Translations under genes and position numbers: made by a program
In this document: positions 20,024 to 30,607 of the stretch, one piece after another
How the letters are laid out: each line of letters opens with the position of its first letter
How positions within the stretch are numbered: position 1 is the first letter of the stretch
Assembly (NCBI RefSeq): GCF_003344045.1
Contig: NZ_QFWX01000003.1
Coordinates: 586,375-650,374 of the forward strand
DNA: 64,000 nt
Source: Marinobacter vulgaris
GTDB taxonomy: Bacteria; Pseudomonadota; Gammaproteobacteria; Pseudomonadales; Oleiphilaceae
Reading direction: 5' to 3'
Notes under the pieces: generated by a model
Database searches by the model: none
What the model was told of the DNA's origin: nothing
The model's input: only the letters and a program-made list of their open reading frames with translations

Positions 20024-20926
20024 TCACCTCGTAATCACCATCAATTCAACCCGATCGCCCTGGCGGTCGGGATTGGGTATGACGACCGCAGGCCCCACCG
20101 TAATAGTCGTCTGCAGGCTTTCGGAAATGCCGCTTTTAACAAGCACCTGAGCCAGGGAGTCGGCCGCTTTCTCGGCGCGCTCCATAGACTCCTCGAAGCT
20201 TTCGTCTTCCTGCAATTCAGAATAGGCGGTCAGAATAACCCTGGCGCCCTCTTCCCCGGCCCAGTCATTGATCACACGGCGATCAGCAGCGGTCCAATCG
20301 AACTGGAAGGTAATACCACCTTGCCAGTGCACTATAATAGGTCCCTTGATTCGGGCACTCTCGTTACCCAGGCCGGGGATCCCGGTACCCTGGGGAGCCA
20401 CCAGATGCTCTACCCACACGAACTCCCGATTGTTGCCCCGGGTAACCGTGTAAACCAGGGTCACCCAGGGCTGCCCGTTCTCATCGATTGAGCCTCCCAC
20501 CAGGTAATCCTGATTGGTGTCGCGGCCATACAGCTCGGATTGATCGAATATCTGGTTTGCCCAGACATTACTGCGCCCGCAAGCACGGCCGGAGCACTCA
20601 AACAGCACCTGCGCCCCCCGCGCCTGCAGCTGCCGCAGGTAATGATCTCTTGCTTCTTCACGGTTAGCGCCCCGTTGTACCTCATACAACTGCCCGACGC
20701 CCTTGACCGGGAGCCGGGCCATACTGGCTGAGCGTATTTCATTATTGATTTCCCTGACCGGGCTGAAAAGAATCAGGTGCCCGGGAGAATCGATCGTCAC
20801 TTCCTCCTCCAGATTGGCCTCGGGAAAAGCTTCCGGCGGGGGCATTTGGGCCGACACCACAGCCGAGCCGCCCATCAGGAGAACCGCAACCAACCTGACT
20901 AACTGCGAAAAGCATTTATTCTGCAT
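20024..20926 (-). CDS. DUF4892 exported protein with OmpA-like C-terminal part
   Basis: The 300-residue product begins with a signal peptide (VRLVAVLLMGGSAVVSAQ, cleavage near residue 26). The central part matches what I recall of DUF4892 proteins of Pseudomonas and Marinobacter, with GVGQLYEVQRGANREEARDH and a CSGRACGRS segment that may hold a disulfide. The last 80 residues resemble an OmpA-type fold (ILTAYSELQEDESFEESMERA, shown as its first 20 or so residues), and the final VELMVITR fits this. No function is established. It overlaps the start of its upstream hydrolase neighbour by 11 bases and precedes the patatin by four, so the three are likely co-expressed. Confidence 0.75.
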   Translation of the reverse strand: MQNKCFSQLVRLVAVLLMGGSAVVSAQMPPPEAFPEANLEEEVTIDSPGHLILFSPVREINNEIRSASMARLPVKGVGQLYEVQRGANREEARDHYLRQLQARGAQVLFECSGRACGRSNVWANQIFDQSELYGRDTNQDYLVGGSIDENGQPWVTLVYTVTRGNNREFVWVEHLVAPQGTGIPGLGNESARIKGPIIVHWQGGITFQFDWTAADRRVINDWAGEEGARVILTAYSELQEDESFEESMERAEKAADSLAQVLVKSGISESLQTTITVGPAVVIPNPDRQGDRVELMVITR

Positions 20927-21833
20927 CGTCTAAAAAGCCTCTGACTGCATCGACAACCGGCCCAATGTCCCCTTCCAGATGGCAGTGATGGCCACCAGAT
21001 ACGGTGATCAGGTCCAGTTCTGCAATGGCGTTTGTTCGTGAACCCAGCTCCGGACGGCTCGCAAGCAGCCCTTTCTCGGCACGCAAAAACCGTGTGGGGG
21101 TAACAACCTTTTTCAGGCAAGCCGTTACCTGTGCTTCGTCCATCATAATCATTGAGGGATGCCGCAAACGGGGATCTGTCCGCCACACGAATCCCTCACC
21201 CGACTGTTTCATACTGCGGGCAACCAGCATCCTGGCCGCCGGCGGCGACAGCGGAATCATACCTCCCTCCCGGGCCCTGGCCGCTGCCGCAACGTCAGGG
21301 TATACGACCGGTTTTCCGGAACCTGTCATTCGTTTGGTGATTGCCTTGCGCATCTGCCCGATCACTTCTTCCGGTTCGCGGCTGATGGGGCCAAGACTAT
21401 CGATCATTACCAGTCGGCGCACCCGCTCCGGAAACGCCGCCGCAAAAAGCACACTGACAATACCGCCGAGGGAGTGGCCAACCAGGTCGACCCGGCCTTC
21501 AGGTGCGCCCCGGAAATGGATTTCGACCAGTTCCGCCAGATCGGCCACATAGTCCATTAACTGGTAGCCCTGGCCAGGGGGACGATGCCCCGAGTGACCA
21601 TGTCCCGCCATATCCAGTGCATAGACATGTCTGTGACCACCCAGTTCCGGTGCCAATCGGGCAAATGACAGGGCGTTGTCCAACCAGCCGTGAATCATCA
21701 GCACGGGGCAGTCAGTGGGAGTGCTGGCAGCAGGCCAGTGCAGGCCCGCGAGGGTGATATGGTTCAAAGACCAGTTTATTTCCCGATACGAGGCCCCGGT
21801 ATCGGTTGGGGTGTCCAAAGCGGTGTCATTCAT
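20916..21833 (-). CDS. Alpha/beta-fold hydrolase
   Basis: This 305-residue protein has the HGWLDNALSFARLAPEL opening typical of alpha/beta hydrolases, the nucleophile elbow GHSLGGIVS, and a candidate catalytic His in SGGHHCHLEGD near the C terminus. It resembles the serine hydrolase-like/MhpC-type esterases; the substrate cannot be read from sequence. There is no signal peptide, so it is cytoplasmic. It starts eight bases after the PilZ gene and overlaps the DUF4892 gene, within a tightly packed minus-strand run beginning at the DUF58 gene. Confidence 0.88.
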   Translation of the reverse strand: MNDTALDTPTDTGASYREINWSLNHITLAGLHWPAASTPTDCPVLMIHGWLDNALSFARLAPELGGHRHVYALDMAGHGHSGHRPPGQGYQLMDYVADLAELVEIHFRGAPEGRVDLVGHSLGGIVSVLFAAAFPERVRRLVMIDSLGPISREPEEVIGQMRKAITKRMTGSGKPVVYPDVAAAARAREGGMIPLSPPAARMLVARSMKQSGEGFVWRTDPRLRHPSMIMMDEAQVTACLKKVVTPTRFLRAEKGLLASRPELGSRTNAIAELDLITVSGGHHCHLEGDIGPVVDAVRGFLDDAE

Positions 21834-21841
21834 TGAAACGC

Positions 21842-22192
21842 TTACATGGTGTGGGTGGGCCGGTCAGAGCTCAATGAGCCCGCCAGATAGGATTCGATCT
21901 TGGTGCGCGCGGTTTCGTCGTCGCCGTTGAACTGCACGCCAATACCGGCCGCGCGATTACCCTGGGCGCCTTTGGGGGTAATCCAGATAACCTTGCCGGC
22001 GACCGGAATCTTCTCCGGTTCATCCATCAGGTTCAGCAGCAGGAAAACCTCGTCCCCGAGCTGATACTGCTTCTGTGTGGGTATAAACAGACCCCCCTGA
22101 CGGATATAGGGCATATAGGCCGCATAGAGTACGGCCTTGTCCTTGATGGTCAGGGTAAGAATGCCACTGCGCGCGCCAAAACCGGGCCCCAT
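21842..22192 (-). CDS. pilZ: PilZ-domain type IV pilus protein
   Basis: This 116-residue protein matches the original PilZ of Pseudomonas: ARSGILTLTIKDKAVLYAAYM, then FIPTQKQYQLGDEVFLLLNL and VIWITPKGAQGNRAAGIGVQF. The RxxxR and DxSxxG residues used by other PilZ domains to bind cyclic di-GMP are missing or degenerate, as in that protein, which works through FimX/PilB contacts in pilus assembly. The ATG at 22192 is used, with AGGTG upstream; a GTG three codons earlier is possible. It follows holB by about 115 bases, as in pseudomonads. Confidence 0.9.
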   Translation of the reverse strand: MGPGFGARSGILTLTIKDKAVLYAAYMPYIRQGGLFIPTQKQYQLGDEVFLLLNLMDEPEKIPVAGKVIWITPKGAQGNRAAGIGVQFNGDDETARTKIESYLAGSLSSDRPTHTM

Positions 22193-22307
22193 AGTAAACA
22201 CCTATCTCTTTTTTTGATGACCGGAGTCTGAAACTCCTGATATTCCGCAATCATAGCAGTAGTTATTCAAAACTGCCCTACCCGACTAGCCAGTCCCCAC
22301 AAGCCAA

Positions 22308-23333
22308 TCAGCCCGCTGCTGGGCGGCGCACAGGCATCAGTTTTTGCCATGCCATCAGGAGCCGTCCCGTCTCCAGCTCAGGATTCACATTGTAGACACC
22401 CGCGGAACGGGATTCATGGATTGCATCCAGGATTTCATGGGCACGCCATGGCGGGTTATGGCTGGCAAGGAACCGCAGCATTTCTGCGGCGTCGCCGTCC
22501 CTTGGATCACTGCCAGCACCAATTCGGGCCAGATCCCCCGCCCATCCTTCAAACAGCCACAGGGCACTTTCAAGGCCCATCGCTTTGAAGGGCTTTGCGG
22601 CTTCGGCAACAGAAAGCTGGCCTTTCATGAAACGACGGAAGTTCTCAAGCGCTTCATCGCGAACCCTGATGAAATCACCGGTGGCGTACTCAAGAGCCAG
22701 GCGTGGCGCGTTGGCGGCAAGCCCAAGCGCCTTTTCACAGTGTGCCGGCGTGGGCCGGCTGCCCTCATCCAGCTCTTCCACTGCCCCTGCAAGCCAATGG
22801 GCCGCCTGATCTCTGCCAGGGGTCGCGATCAGCAAACTCTGGCAGCGTGAGCGAATGGTTGGCAGCACCGGCCGCCCACTTTCCTGCAGCAACACCAGTG
22901 TGACATCGTCCGCCGGCTCCTCCAGCGTCTTCAGCAGAGCGTTGGCCGAATTGATGTTGAGCTGATCAGCCCGGTCAATAATGGCCACCTTGCGCGCTGC
23001 CACCTGAGGGGACCCGACGGCGAACGCCGACAGGGCGCGAATCTGGTCGATCTTTATCATTCGGGATTTTTCCGGGGCGTACACACGGATATCCGGATGA
23101 GTGCCGGCAGCGACCAGTTCGCACTGTTTGCAACGGCCACAGGGAGCACCCTCCGCCCTGTCCGGCCGATCACAGACAAGCAGCCCGGCCAGAGCGTTGG
23201 CAAACAGCCGCTTGCCGACACCGTGCTCACCGGTTACCAGCAGTGCATGAGGCAGTCGGCCTCCCGTCATCCGCTGCATCAGCCTATCCCAGCTATCCCG
23301 CAGCCAGGCCATTGTTGCTATGGATGTGTTCAC
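22308..23333 (-). CDS. holB: DNA polymerase III delta-prime subunit
   Basis: HolB is part of the clamp loader that places the beta clamp on primed DNA. The AAA+ Walker A region reads VTGEHGVGKRLFA, the zinc-binding cysteines are in CDRPDR...CGRCKQC, and the sensor-1 segment is TIRSRCQSL. It is 341 residues. Its GTG start overlaps the tgpA stop by four bases (GTGA), so it may depend on tgpA translation; an ATG seven codons later is the alternative. The usual pseudomonad neighbours tmk and mltG are not here. Confidence 0.93.
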   Translation of the reverse strand: MNTSIATMAWLRDSWDRLMQRMTGGRLPHALLVTGEHGVGKRLFANALAGLLVCDRPDRAEGAPCGRCKQCELVAAGTHPDIRVYAPEKSRMIKIDQIRALSAFAVGSPQVAARKVAIIDRADQLNINSANALLKTLEEPADDVTLVLLQESGRPVLPTIRSRCQSLLIATPGRDQAAHWLAGAVEELDEGSRPTPAHCEKALGLAANAPRLALEYATGDFIRVRDEALENFRRFMKGQLSVAEAAKPFKAMGLESALWLFEGWAGDLARIGAGSDPRDGDAAEMLRFLASHNPPWRAHEILDAIHESRSAGVYNVNPELETGRLLMAWQKLMPVRRPAAG

Positions 23334-25444
23334 TCGTTCACCTTCAATGGTTGCCCCTGCGAGACGCCCGAGGGTTGGCGGTCAACCTCTGATTGCCGGT
23401 CAGTCTGTCGTTTCATCGTGGACAGCAGCCGTTTCATTCTGGCCAGTTCGCCGCGGCTTTCGGTTCCGGAATCCCCGCCATAGTAATGTTTGTTGACCAG
23501 GCGGGCAAAACTGGTTGCCGAGGCCGCCGCCGCGGGTTTGGCCCGGCCGAGCCTTGATGCCAGCTGTGACGGCGTTTCACCATGTCGAACGGGCACCCCT
23601 GCACGGTCACACAGGCGATACCAGCGGTTAACAGTGCGGCTGAACGGATCGCGGCTTTCGACACGCCGGTACTGCCACGCCGTGATCAGGCCAGCCAGCA
23701 GCAAACCGGCGCCCAGAATACCGGCCGTGATATAGCCCAATTCCCTCAGGCCGATGCCGCCGGGCAGCCGCGACATCAGGTCCATCTGGGACTGTCCCTG
23801 GTAGCCCACCACCCAGCGTTGCCAGTGGTAGTTCATCAGATCCAGCTGCAACGACGCCCACTGCAGCACGGCCATATCACCGTAGCGTTGGGGGGAGGTC
23901 CAATCGTTCTCCAGGAAGGACCCCTCGTCCGCCATGGCATCCCTCAGGCCGGACTCGATTCTATCAGGCGCAATCGCAGCGGTTGGATCCATGCGTACCC
24001 AGCCCTGGCCGGGCAGCCAGGCTTCCACCCAGGCGTGGGCGTCATACTGGCGAATGATCAGGTACTCGTCATCGGCACCGGAATCACCACCCTGGTAGCC
24101 CACCACCACCCGGGCGGGTATACCGGCGGCGCGAAGCACAAAGGTGGCGGCGCCGGCATAATGGGCACAAAACCCGCGTTTTTCATCGAACAGCAGGGCG
24201 TCGATGCCGTCATCCGGCATGGCCGGTGGGCGCAGGGTGTAGAAATACTCCTGCTGACGGAACCTGTCTAGCAAGTGCTGAACAACGGCTCCGGGCTCTT
24301 GATACTGCCCGGCGAGATCCTCTGCAAAGGCCCGGGCTCTGGGATTGCCGGTACGGGGTAGCTGGAGATACCGCCGCGGGTCGTCAAGCATGGCACTGAA
24401 CCGGTCACGCTGGTCTGATTCAGTGAGTGCCATCCGGTATCGGACCGGGCTGTCTGCCGGGCGGTTAAAACGGAACAGCCCCTGTTCGGCGCGCTTTACG
24501 TTATCGGAAACGGCTTCGGATCCCTCAAGGGCGAACGCCCAGGTCTGATTGGTGGGCTCCATCAGCACGTCATACTGGTTAGGCTCAAGCTCGCCCACGC
24601 CGCCATCGACGGCAACCCGCCCGGGCCTGCGGAGCTGATTGCCGGCGCCCTGTTGCCAGGTGTCACCCTCAAGCCGGTCGAGAATCAGCCCCCGCCAATA
24701 GCGATCCCGGTAAGCAGGCGCCTGGCCCCCGAACGTTACCCGGAACGCCCGTTCACTGCTCTGGGCCAGGCTGGAGATATCGCCGGGGGTCATGGAATCA
24801 CTGATACCGGTCCGCGCCTCACCGGATACCAGGGGCACACTCCACAACGGCGCCATGCGGGGAAAGAACACGAACAGCAACACCACAATCGGCAGGGTTT
24901 TCACCAGCATCATTCCCAGCCGCCGCCAGCCGGATTTCATGGCGCCGGGGATGTCCGGGGCGTTCACAATCTGCAATCCCACAAGCAACAGCGCAACGCC
25001 GGCCAGGTTGATCACCGCCCAGTGTATTTCCTGATGAAACAGGAAATTGACCGTGGCCAGATACACCAGAATGAAAAACAGCACATAGAAATCCCGAACC
25101 GAGCGGGTCTCCAGCCATTTCAGGCCCACCGCCAGCACAAAAAAGGACGACGCTGTCTCTACCGTGAAGCGCCCCTGGACCGTGGCAATATAAATGGCCA
25201 CCAGCAACAGCATTATTCCGCTTCGAAGCCACTTACCGGGTAATCTCAGGCGCCCCGATTGGGCCAGCCAGCGCCAGCCCGCCAAAGCCGCACAGCTGGC
25301 GATGAGCCAGACCGGCAACCGGTCCCACTGTGGCAACAGTAACAGGGCAAAGCTGGCGACCAGCCACACCAGTGCTCTACCCGATACCAGCTCGATGCGG
25401 TCGGAGGCACCCACGGAGAGACTGCGGGCTCGCAACCGTTTCAT
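23330..25444 (-). CDS. tgpA: TgpA-like membrane transglutaminase (DUF3488/DUF4129)
   Basis: The 704-residue protein starts with several membrane helices (about residues 20-185), followed by a periplasmic transglutaminase-like domain and another helix near 565-590, then a C-terminal DUF4129 region. The catalytic triad is visible: Cys in GFCAHYAGAA (near residue 425), His in DAHAWVEAW and Asp in RMDPTAA. TgpA is essential in P. aeruginosa, though its substrate is unsettled. The ATG overlaps the DUF58 stop by one base (TAATG), and the gene overlaps holB. The MoxR ATPase that usually accompanies DUF58-TgpA is absent here. Confidence 0.92.
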   Translation of the reverse strand: MKRLRARSLSVGASDRIELVSGRALVWLVASFALLLLPQWDRLPVWLIASCAALAGWRWLAQSGRLRLPGKWLRSGIMLLLVAIYIATVQGRFTVETASSFFVLAVGLKWLETRSVRDFYVLFFILVYLATVNFLFHQEIHWAVINLAGVALLLVGLQIVNAPDIPGAMKSGWRRLGMMLVKTLPIVVLLFVFFPRMAPLWSVPLVSGEARTGISDSMTPGDISSLAQSSERAFRVTFGGQAPAYRDRYWRGLILDRLEGDTWQQGAGNQLRRPGRVAVDGGVGELEPNQYDVLMEPTNQTWAFALEGSEAVSDNVKRAEQGLFRFNRPADSPVRYRMALTESDQRDRFSAMLDDPRRYLQLPRTGNPRARAFAEDLAGQYQEPGAVVQHLLDRFRQQEYFYTLRPPAMPDDGIDALLFDEKRGFCAHYAGAATFVLRAAGIPARVVVGYQGGDSGADDEYLIIRQYDAHAWVEAWLPGQGWVRMDPTAAIAPDRIESGLRDAMADEGSFLENDWTSPQRYGDMAVLQWASLQLDLMNYHWQRWVVGYQGQSQMDLMSRLPGGIGLRELGYITAGILGAGLLLAGLITAWQYRRVESRDPFSRTVNRWYRLCDRAGVPVRHGETPSQLASRLGRAKPAAAASATSFARLVNKHYYGGDSGTESRGELARMKRLLSTMKRQTDRQSEVDRQPSGVSQGQPLKVNE

Positions 25445-26481
25445 TATAGCGTGCCCTCCCCGCTGGCGTGGGACGTCAATCCTGCGCCTTCACCGGCCCG
25501 GGTACCGAAAGCTAATGACTCCCCGCCCCGGGGCTGTTCAAGGCCGAAAACAGCCAGCGCCTTCAGGCAACGGCTGGTGTGTGCTGCCCCGGTTTCAGGC
25601 TCAATCACCTGCCCAGGCAGGTTCAACCCGAAACGGCCGTTGCTCCGCGAACGCTCCAGCACCTGATGCGCCAGATAGCCCAGACGCAATTCCCGGTCAA
25701 CGCCTACAAAGGCGTCGTAATCCAGCCAGTGAGGGCTGCCCTGCTCGCCTTCCCAGTCCGTTATGACCATTTCTCCGGTGCGCGCGAAGCGTTTCCACTG
25801 CACTCGCTGGCTCATATCGCCTTCCCGCCAGGGCCGAATGTCCGCGTGATCGTTACCGTCAAGCGAGCGGGATGTCGACTGTTCCTCACCGTCCTGGACG
25901 GTATTGGCCATCTCCGGCGCCGACAGCGGCCTGGGATAGACAATGCCGGCGGTAACAGGCCGCAACCAGGACCATGCCCTGAACAGCCCGAACGGGAAGC
26001 GGGTTTCCACCAGAATCCGATCTGGCTGCAGGTAACCCCGCTGATGTGACGGAACCGACAGAGTCAGGTCCTCCTGCTGGCCGGAGGGTATGTGCTGCTG
26101 GTTGAGAACCTCGTCATCGCAGGCAAGAGACAGGGCAAGGGTATCGTGGCGCGGTGAGACGGCTCGCAGACGAAACGCGATAGGGTCACCGGCAAAGCCT
26201 TCTCCGGCCTGGATCAGAGCAAGCTCAAGCCCGGACAGGTTACGGTGGGTCTGGTGCATGGCCGCCACCACAACCGCACCCAGGAGAAAGGTGAGAAGGT
26301 AGATCAGGCTGTTCTGATAGTTGATGCCGGTGATCAGCATGATCAGCAACAGGACGCCGAATACAACACCCGCACCCGTAGGCAGAATGAAAATATTGCG
26401 CTGCCCGAAGGACCGCTGGTCAGATCTGGGAATCCGCCGATTCACCCAGCGCTGCCAGCGGTCGCGGATTAACTTCACCAT
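25444..26481 (-). CDS. DUF58 membrane protein
   Basis: The 345-residue protein has two adjacent membrane helices near the N terminus (about residues 32-75), then a soluble part holding the DUF58 core (DIRPWREGDMSQRVQWK) near residue 220. DUF58 proteins are distantly VWA-like and occur with MoxR ATPases and TgpA-type transglutaminases. Function is unproven. It is the first gene of the minus-strand run and overlaps tgpA by one base. It diverges from pabB, so the 174 bases between them should hold two promoters. Confidence 0.85.
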   Translation of the reverse strand: MVKLIRDRWQRWVNRRIPRSDQRSFGQRNIFILPTGAGVVFGVLLLIMLITGINYQNSLIYLLTFLLGAVVVAAMHQTHRNLSGLELALIQAGEGFAGDPIAFRLRAVSPRHDTLALSLACDDEVLNQQHIPSGQQEDLTLSVPSHQRGYLQPDRILVETRFPFGLFRAWSWLRPVTAGIVYPRPLSAPEMANTVQDGEEQSTSRSLDGNDHADIRPWREGDMSQRVQWKRFARTGEMVITDWEGEQGSPHWLDYDAFVGVDRELRLGYLAHQVLERSRSNGRFGLNLPGQVIEPETGAAHTSRCLKALAVFGLEQPRGGESLAFGTRAGEGAGLTSHASGEGTL

Positions 26482-26655
26482 AAATGCCCTGTTACAAAAT
26501 CGGTTTCACCAGAGCCCAACTATAAACATGTTGGCAGCCTTTTATAGGTCAAAACTGTAAATACTCGGATTCTGATCACCTTTACCTTAAAATACGGTGA
26601 CTTGTCCCACAGGTTATGGCGAACCCATGCAAGATTCCGGTAAGTATGTAACATC

Positions 26656-27960
26656 GTGAGAATATTAAGAGCGCAAGACGCGGCCCGCCTCGTTTCACAG
26701 ATCAACGGCCGTCATGGGTTTATCGATTACACCGATACCAGTACGCAGCATCGTATTGTTACCGCCTTTCCCGTAAAGAGTTGGCAGGTGCCCCGGGATG
26801 AGCCTGCGTTCTCGGAGCTCGCGATTGAGATTGAAAGAGCCTGGGATAAATATGCCCACCGGGAACACCAGCCCACAGCCGGCGGCATTATGGGCACTCT
26901 GTTTTATGAATCAGGCAATCTCACAGTGCCTGGCTTTTGCGGCCGCCTAAGAACCGACACCGGGGACTTCGGTTACATCGGCCTCTACCTCTGGCAACTG
27001 ACGTTTGATACCTCGGGCAAAGAACCTCCCCGACTGGATTTTCACCGCGATTGCGACAGCCAGACGCGAGAACGCATAGCCGCGCTCATTGATCAGGCCC
27101 CGGATTACGCGTCGCCTTTTTCAATAAGCAGGAGCTTTACCGCCGACCAATCCGCGGAGCATTACCGGAACGGCGTCTCCGAGGTACTGCGCTACATCTA
27201 CGCTGGCGACTGCTACCAGGTCAACCTGTCCAACAAATACGTCGGCAGCTACCAAGGCTCGCCCTATTGCGCGTTTCAGGCTCTTTGCGACGCAGTCCCC
27301 GTGCCCTACGCCGCGTATGTCAACGCCGGACCCTACCAGGTGCTCAGCATTTCGCCGGAATTATTTCTCAGCATTGAACAGGGCCGAAAGGTCGTCAGCA
27401 AACCCATAAAAGGCACCCGACCCCGGGATTTAACGTCCCCGGAAAACGATCAAAGCATTGCAGACTCGCTGGCCGCTGCAGAAAAAGACCGCGCCGAAAA
27501 CCTGATGATCGTGGATCTGATCCGCAACGACCTGTCGAAATTCTGCGAGCCTTTTTCTGTTTCGGTGCCGCAACTGTTCAGCATCGAAAGCTACGAGAAT
27601 GTTCATCAACTGGTCAGTACCGTTGAAGGCAGGCTGCGGCCGGATTGCACGCCGTTCCGGGCCTTTCTCTCGGCGTTCCCGGGCGGTTCGATAACCGGTG
27701 CCCCCAAACGGCGGGCGATGGAAATCATCGACAGTCTGGAGCAGCACAGTCGGGGGCCCTACTGTGGATCGGTATTCCGCTGGGATTTCTCCAACAACCT
27801 GGAAAGCAACATCGCTATCCGTACCCTGATGACAGATTCAGTGGGGCAGATTCACTGCTGGGCGGGATGCGGCATCGTCGCGGATTCAGACCCGGATGAT
27901 GAGTACCGGGAGTCAGTGGACAAGGTTCAGAAACTGATGCACGTGCTGGAGGCTCTCTAG
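26656..27960 (+). CDS. pabB: Aminodeoxychorismate synthase component I
   Basis: PabB converts chorismate to 4-amino-4-deoxychorismate, using ammonia from a PabA-type amidotransferase, on the way to folate. The key lysine lies in SKPIKGTRPRD near residue 250, as in PabB rather than anthranilate synthase, and NLMIVDLIRNDLSKFC, SITGAPKRRAMEIID and CGIVADSDPDDEYRES complete the site. The start is the GTG at 26656; an in-frame TAA lies a few codons upstream. It is 434 residues, lacks a fused PabA or PabC domain, and stands alone, convergent with thrH. Confidence 0.94.
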   Translation: MRILRAQDAARLVSQINGRHGFIDYTDTSTQHRIVTAFPVKSWQVPRDEPAFSELAIEIERAWDKYAHREHQPTAGGIMGTLFYESGNLTVPGFCGRLRTDTGDFGYIGLYLWQLTFDTSGKEPPRLDFHRDCDSQTRERIAALIDQAPDYASPFSISRSFTADQSAEHYRNGVSEVLRYIYAGDCYQVNLSNKYVGSYQGSPYCAFQALCDAVPVPYAAYVNAGPYQVLSISPELFLSIEQGRKVVSKPIKGTRPRDLTSPENDQSIADSLAAAEKDRAENLMIVDLIRNDLSKFCEPFSVSVPQLFSIESYENVHQLVSTVEGRLRPDCTPFRAFLSAFPGGSITGAPKRRAMEIIDSLEQHSRGPYCGSVFRWDFSNNLESNIAIRTLMTDSVGQIHCWAGCGIVADSDPDDEYRESVDKVQKLMHVLEAL

Positions 27961-28024
27961 CCGGCACCGGCAGCAGAGCAGGAACACCGGGGAGGCAGCC
28001 GCCACCCCGGAATAGTCACGGCAC

Positions 28025-28636
28025 TCAGCTGTGTATCTTGCTGGCCTTCAGGAACTCGGCTTTCAATTCTTCAAAGGTATGCACGGCTGGAAACTGGGGA
28101 AATTCCTCAATCACGTTCTGCGGCGCATGAAACAGAATGCCCGCTTCCGCCTGGCCCAGCATGGTGGTGTCGTTGTAGGAGTCACCTGCTGCAATCACCC
28201 GGTAATTCAGCAGCTGGAAGGCACGGACCGACTGGCGCTTGGGATCCCTCTGGCGCAGCAGGTAATCGGTGATCCTGCCCTCGTCGTTCACTTCCAGCTT
28301 GTGGCAGAGTAACGCCGGATAGCCCAGCTTTTTCATCAGCGGCATGGCAAATTCGTAGAAGGTGTCCGAGAGAATCACGACCTGGAAGCGTTCGCGCAGC
28401 CAGTTGAGGAACTCACTGGCACCGGGCAAGGGGTCGAGCTCGCCAATCACTTCCTGAATCTGGGGCAGGCCGTAACCGTGCTGATCCAGCAGCCTCAGGC
28501 GCTGCTGCATCAAAACGTCGTAACCGGGGATGTCACGGGTGGTCGCCTTGAGCTCCTCAATGCCGGTTTTTTCCGCAAACGCGATCCAGATTTCCGGGAT
28601 CAGTACTCCTTCAAGGTCAAGGCACGCGAGTTCCAC
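28025..28636 (-). CDS. thrH: ThrH: phosphoserine phosphatase / homoserine phosphotransferase
   Basis: ThrH is a haloacid-dehalogenase-fold enzyme that dephosphorylates phosphoserine and can pass the phosphate to homoserine. The nucleophile aspartate is in ACLDLEGVLIPE (Asp7), with a Glu at the second position as in Pseudomonas ThrH. The motif II serine is in VILSDTFYEF and the motif III/IV residues in AAGDSYNDTTML. It is 203 residues. It is convergent with pabB and divergent from cysH. Homology to SerB is clear, but the DLEG start fits ThrH. Confidence 0.93.
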   Translation of the reverse strand: MELACLDLEGVLIPEIWIAFAEKTGIEELKATTRDIPGYDVLMQQRLRLLDQHGYGLPQIQEVIGELDPLPGASEFLNWLRERFQVVILSDTFYEFAMPLMKKLGYPALLCHKLEVNDEGRITDYLLRQRDPKRQSVRAFQLLNYRVIAAGDSYNDTTMLGQAEAGILFHAPQNVIEEFPQFPAVHTFEELKAEFLKASKIHS

Positions 28637-28830
28637 AATGGTCTCCTGATAAGTGAACGCTGGTCAGTCCGGCGGTTCGATTGCCACCGGGGATTGGAAT
28701 CAGGCGGTATGATATGAAAAAGACGGGCTGAATGCATCGTGGATCTGCGCGGCTATAACGATATATTCCGGCATTCCTTCAGACCAGAGCCTGTTAATGA
28801 TAGATTTATCACACATTTACACCCCAGGTA

Positions 28831-29562
28831 ATGCGTTCAATGACGGATATTTCAAAGCTACAGACGGAGCTTGAGGGCCAGAGCCCCAGAGCCATCCTCA
28901 AGGCCGCGCTGGCGAAGTACGATAACATCGCGATCTCCTTCAGCGGCGCGGAAGACGTCGCCCTGATCGAGCTCGCCCACAAAATGACCGACAGGCTTCA
29001 GGTTTTCACCCTGGACACTGCGCGCATGCACCCGGAAACCTATGAGTTTATCGAGAGGGTCCGCAAGCATTACGGTATCGACATCGAGGTGATGTTTCCG
29101 GATGCCTCTGAAGTGCAGGACCTGGTCAACCGCAAGGGCATGTTCAGTTTTTACGAGGATGGCCACGCCGAGTGCTGCGGTATTCGCAAGGTAAACCCGC
29201 TACGCAGAAAGCTATCCACCGTGGATGCCTGGATTACCGGCCAGCGCAAGGACCAGAGCCCGGGCACCCGCAATGATGTACCCGTGGTACAGATCGACGA
29301 CGCCTTCTCCACAGATGACCGGCAACTGGTAAAGTTCAACCCACTGGCGAACTGGAGCTCAAAAGACGTCTGGGATTATATCCGCATGACCGAGGCACCC
29401 TACAACAAGCTGCACGAAAAAGGCTTTGTCAGCATCGGTTGTGAGCCCTGCACCCGCGCCATCCTGCCTGGGCAGCACGAGCGCGAAGGCCGTTGGTGGT
29501 GGGAAGAAGCCACCCAGAAAGAGTGTGGCCTGCACGCCGGCAACCTGATCGCCCGCGAATAA
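28831..29562 (+). CDS. cysH: Adenylyl-sulfate (APS) reductase, iron-sulfur type
   Basis: This enzyme reduces activated sulfate to sulfite with thioredoxin. The C-C pair (Cys115-Cys116 in ECCGIRK) and the CEPC pair (Cys204, Cys207) bind the [4Fe-4S] cluster of the APS-type branch, and Cys232 in ECGLHAG is the redox cysteine. Thus it probably acts on APS, as in Pseudomonas, rather than PAPS as in E. coli. The [10 protein letters not shown] loop binds the nucleotide. The ATG at 28831 is used; one three codons later (28840) has better spacing to AGG. It sits convergent with cysB, its likely regulator. Confidence 0.94.
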   Translation: MRSMTDISKLQTELEGQSPRAILKAALAKYDNIAISFSGAEDVALIELAHKMTDRLQVFTLDTARMHPETYEFIERVRKHYGIDIEVMFPDASEVQDLVNRKGMFSFYEDGHAECCGIRKVNPLRRKLSTVDAWITGQRKDQSPGTRNDVPVVQIDDAFSTDDRQLVKFNPLANWSSKDVWDYIRMTEAPYNKLHEKGFVSIGCEPCTRAILPGQHEREGRWWWEEATQKECGLHAGNLIARE

Positions 29563-29582
29563 CTCCCGCCTTCTTTAAGAGC

Positions 29583-29612
29583 CCGGGCCACTCTCTCTTT
29601 ACCTGGGCCCGG
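29583..29612. terminator. Weak hairpin between cysH and cysB
   Basis: Seven-base arms CCGGGCC (29583-29589) and GGCCCGG (29606-29612) lie between the convergent cysH and cysB ends. Neither side has a long U-run, so termination is only suggested by position. Confidence 0.35.
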
Positions 29613-29629
29613 ATTACCCATATCAAGTA

Positions 29630-30607
<978 letters not shown>

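Noticed and set aside
27961..28024. A small palindrome between pabB and thrH
   Set aside because: A CCGGGG...CCCCGG pair is present, but arms are short and no U-run follows on either strand, so it was not called as a terminator.
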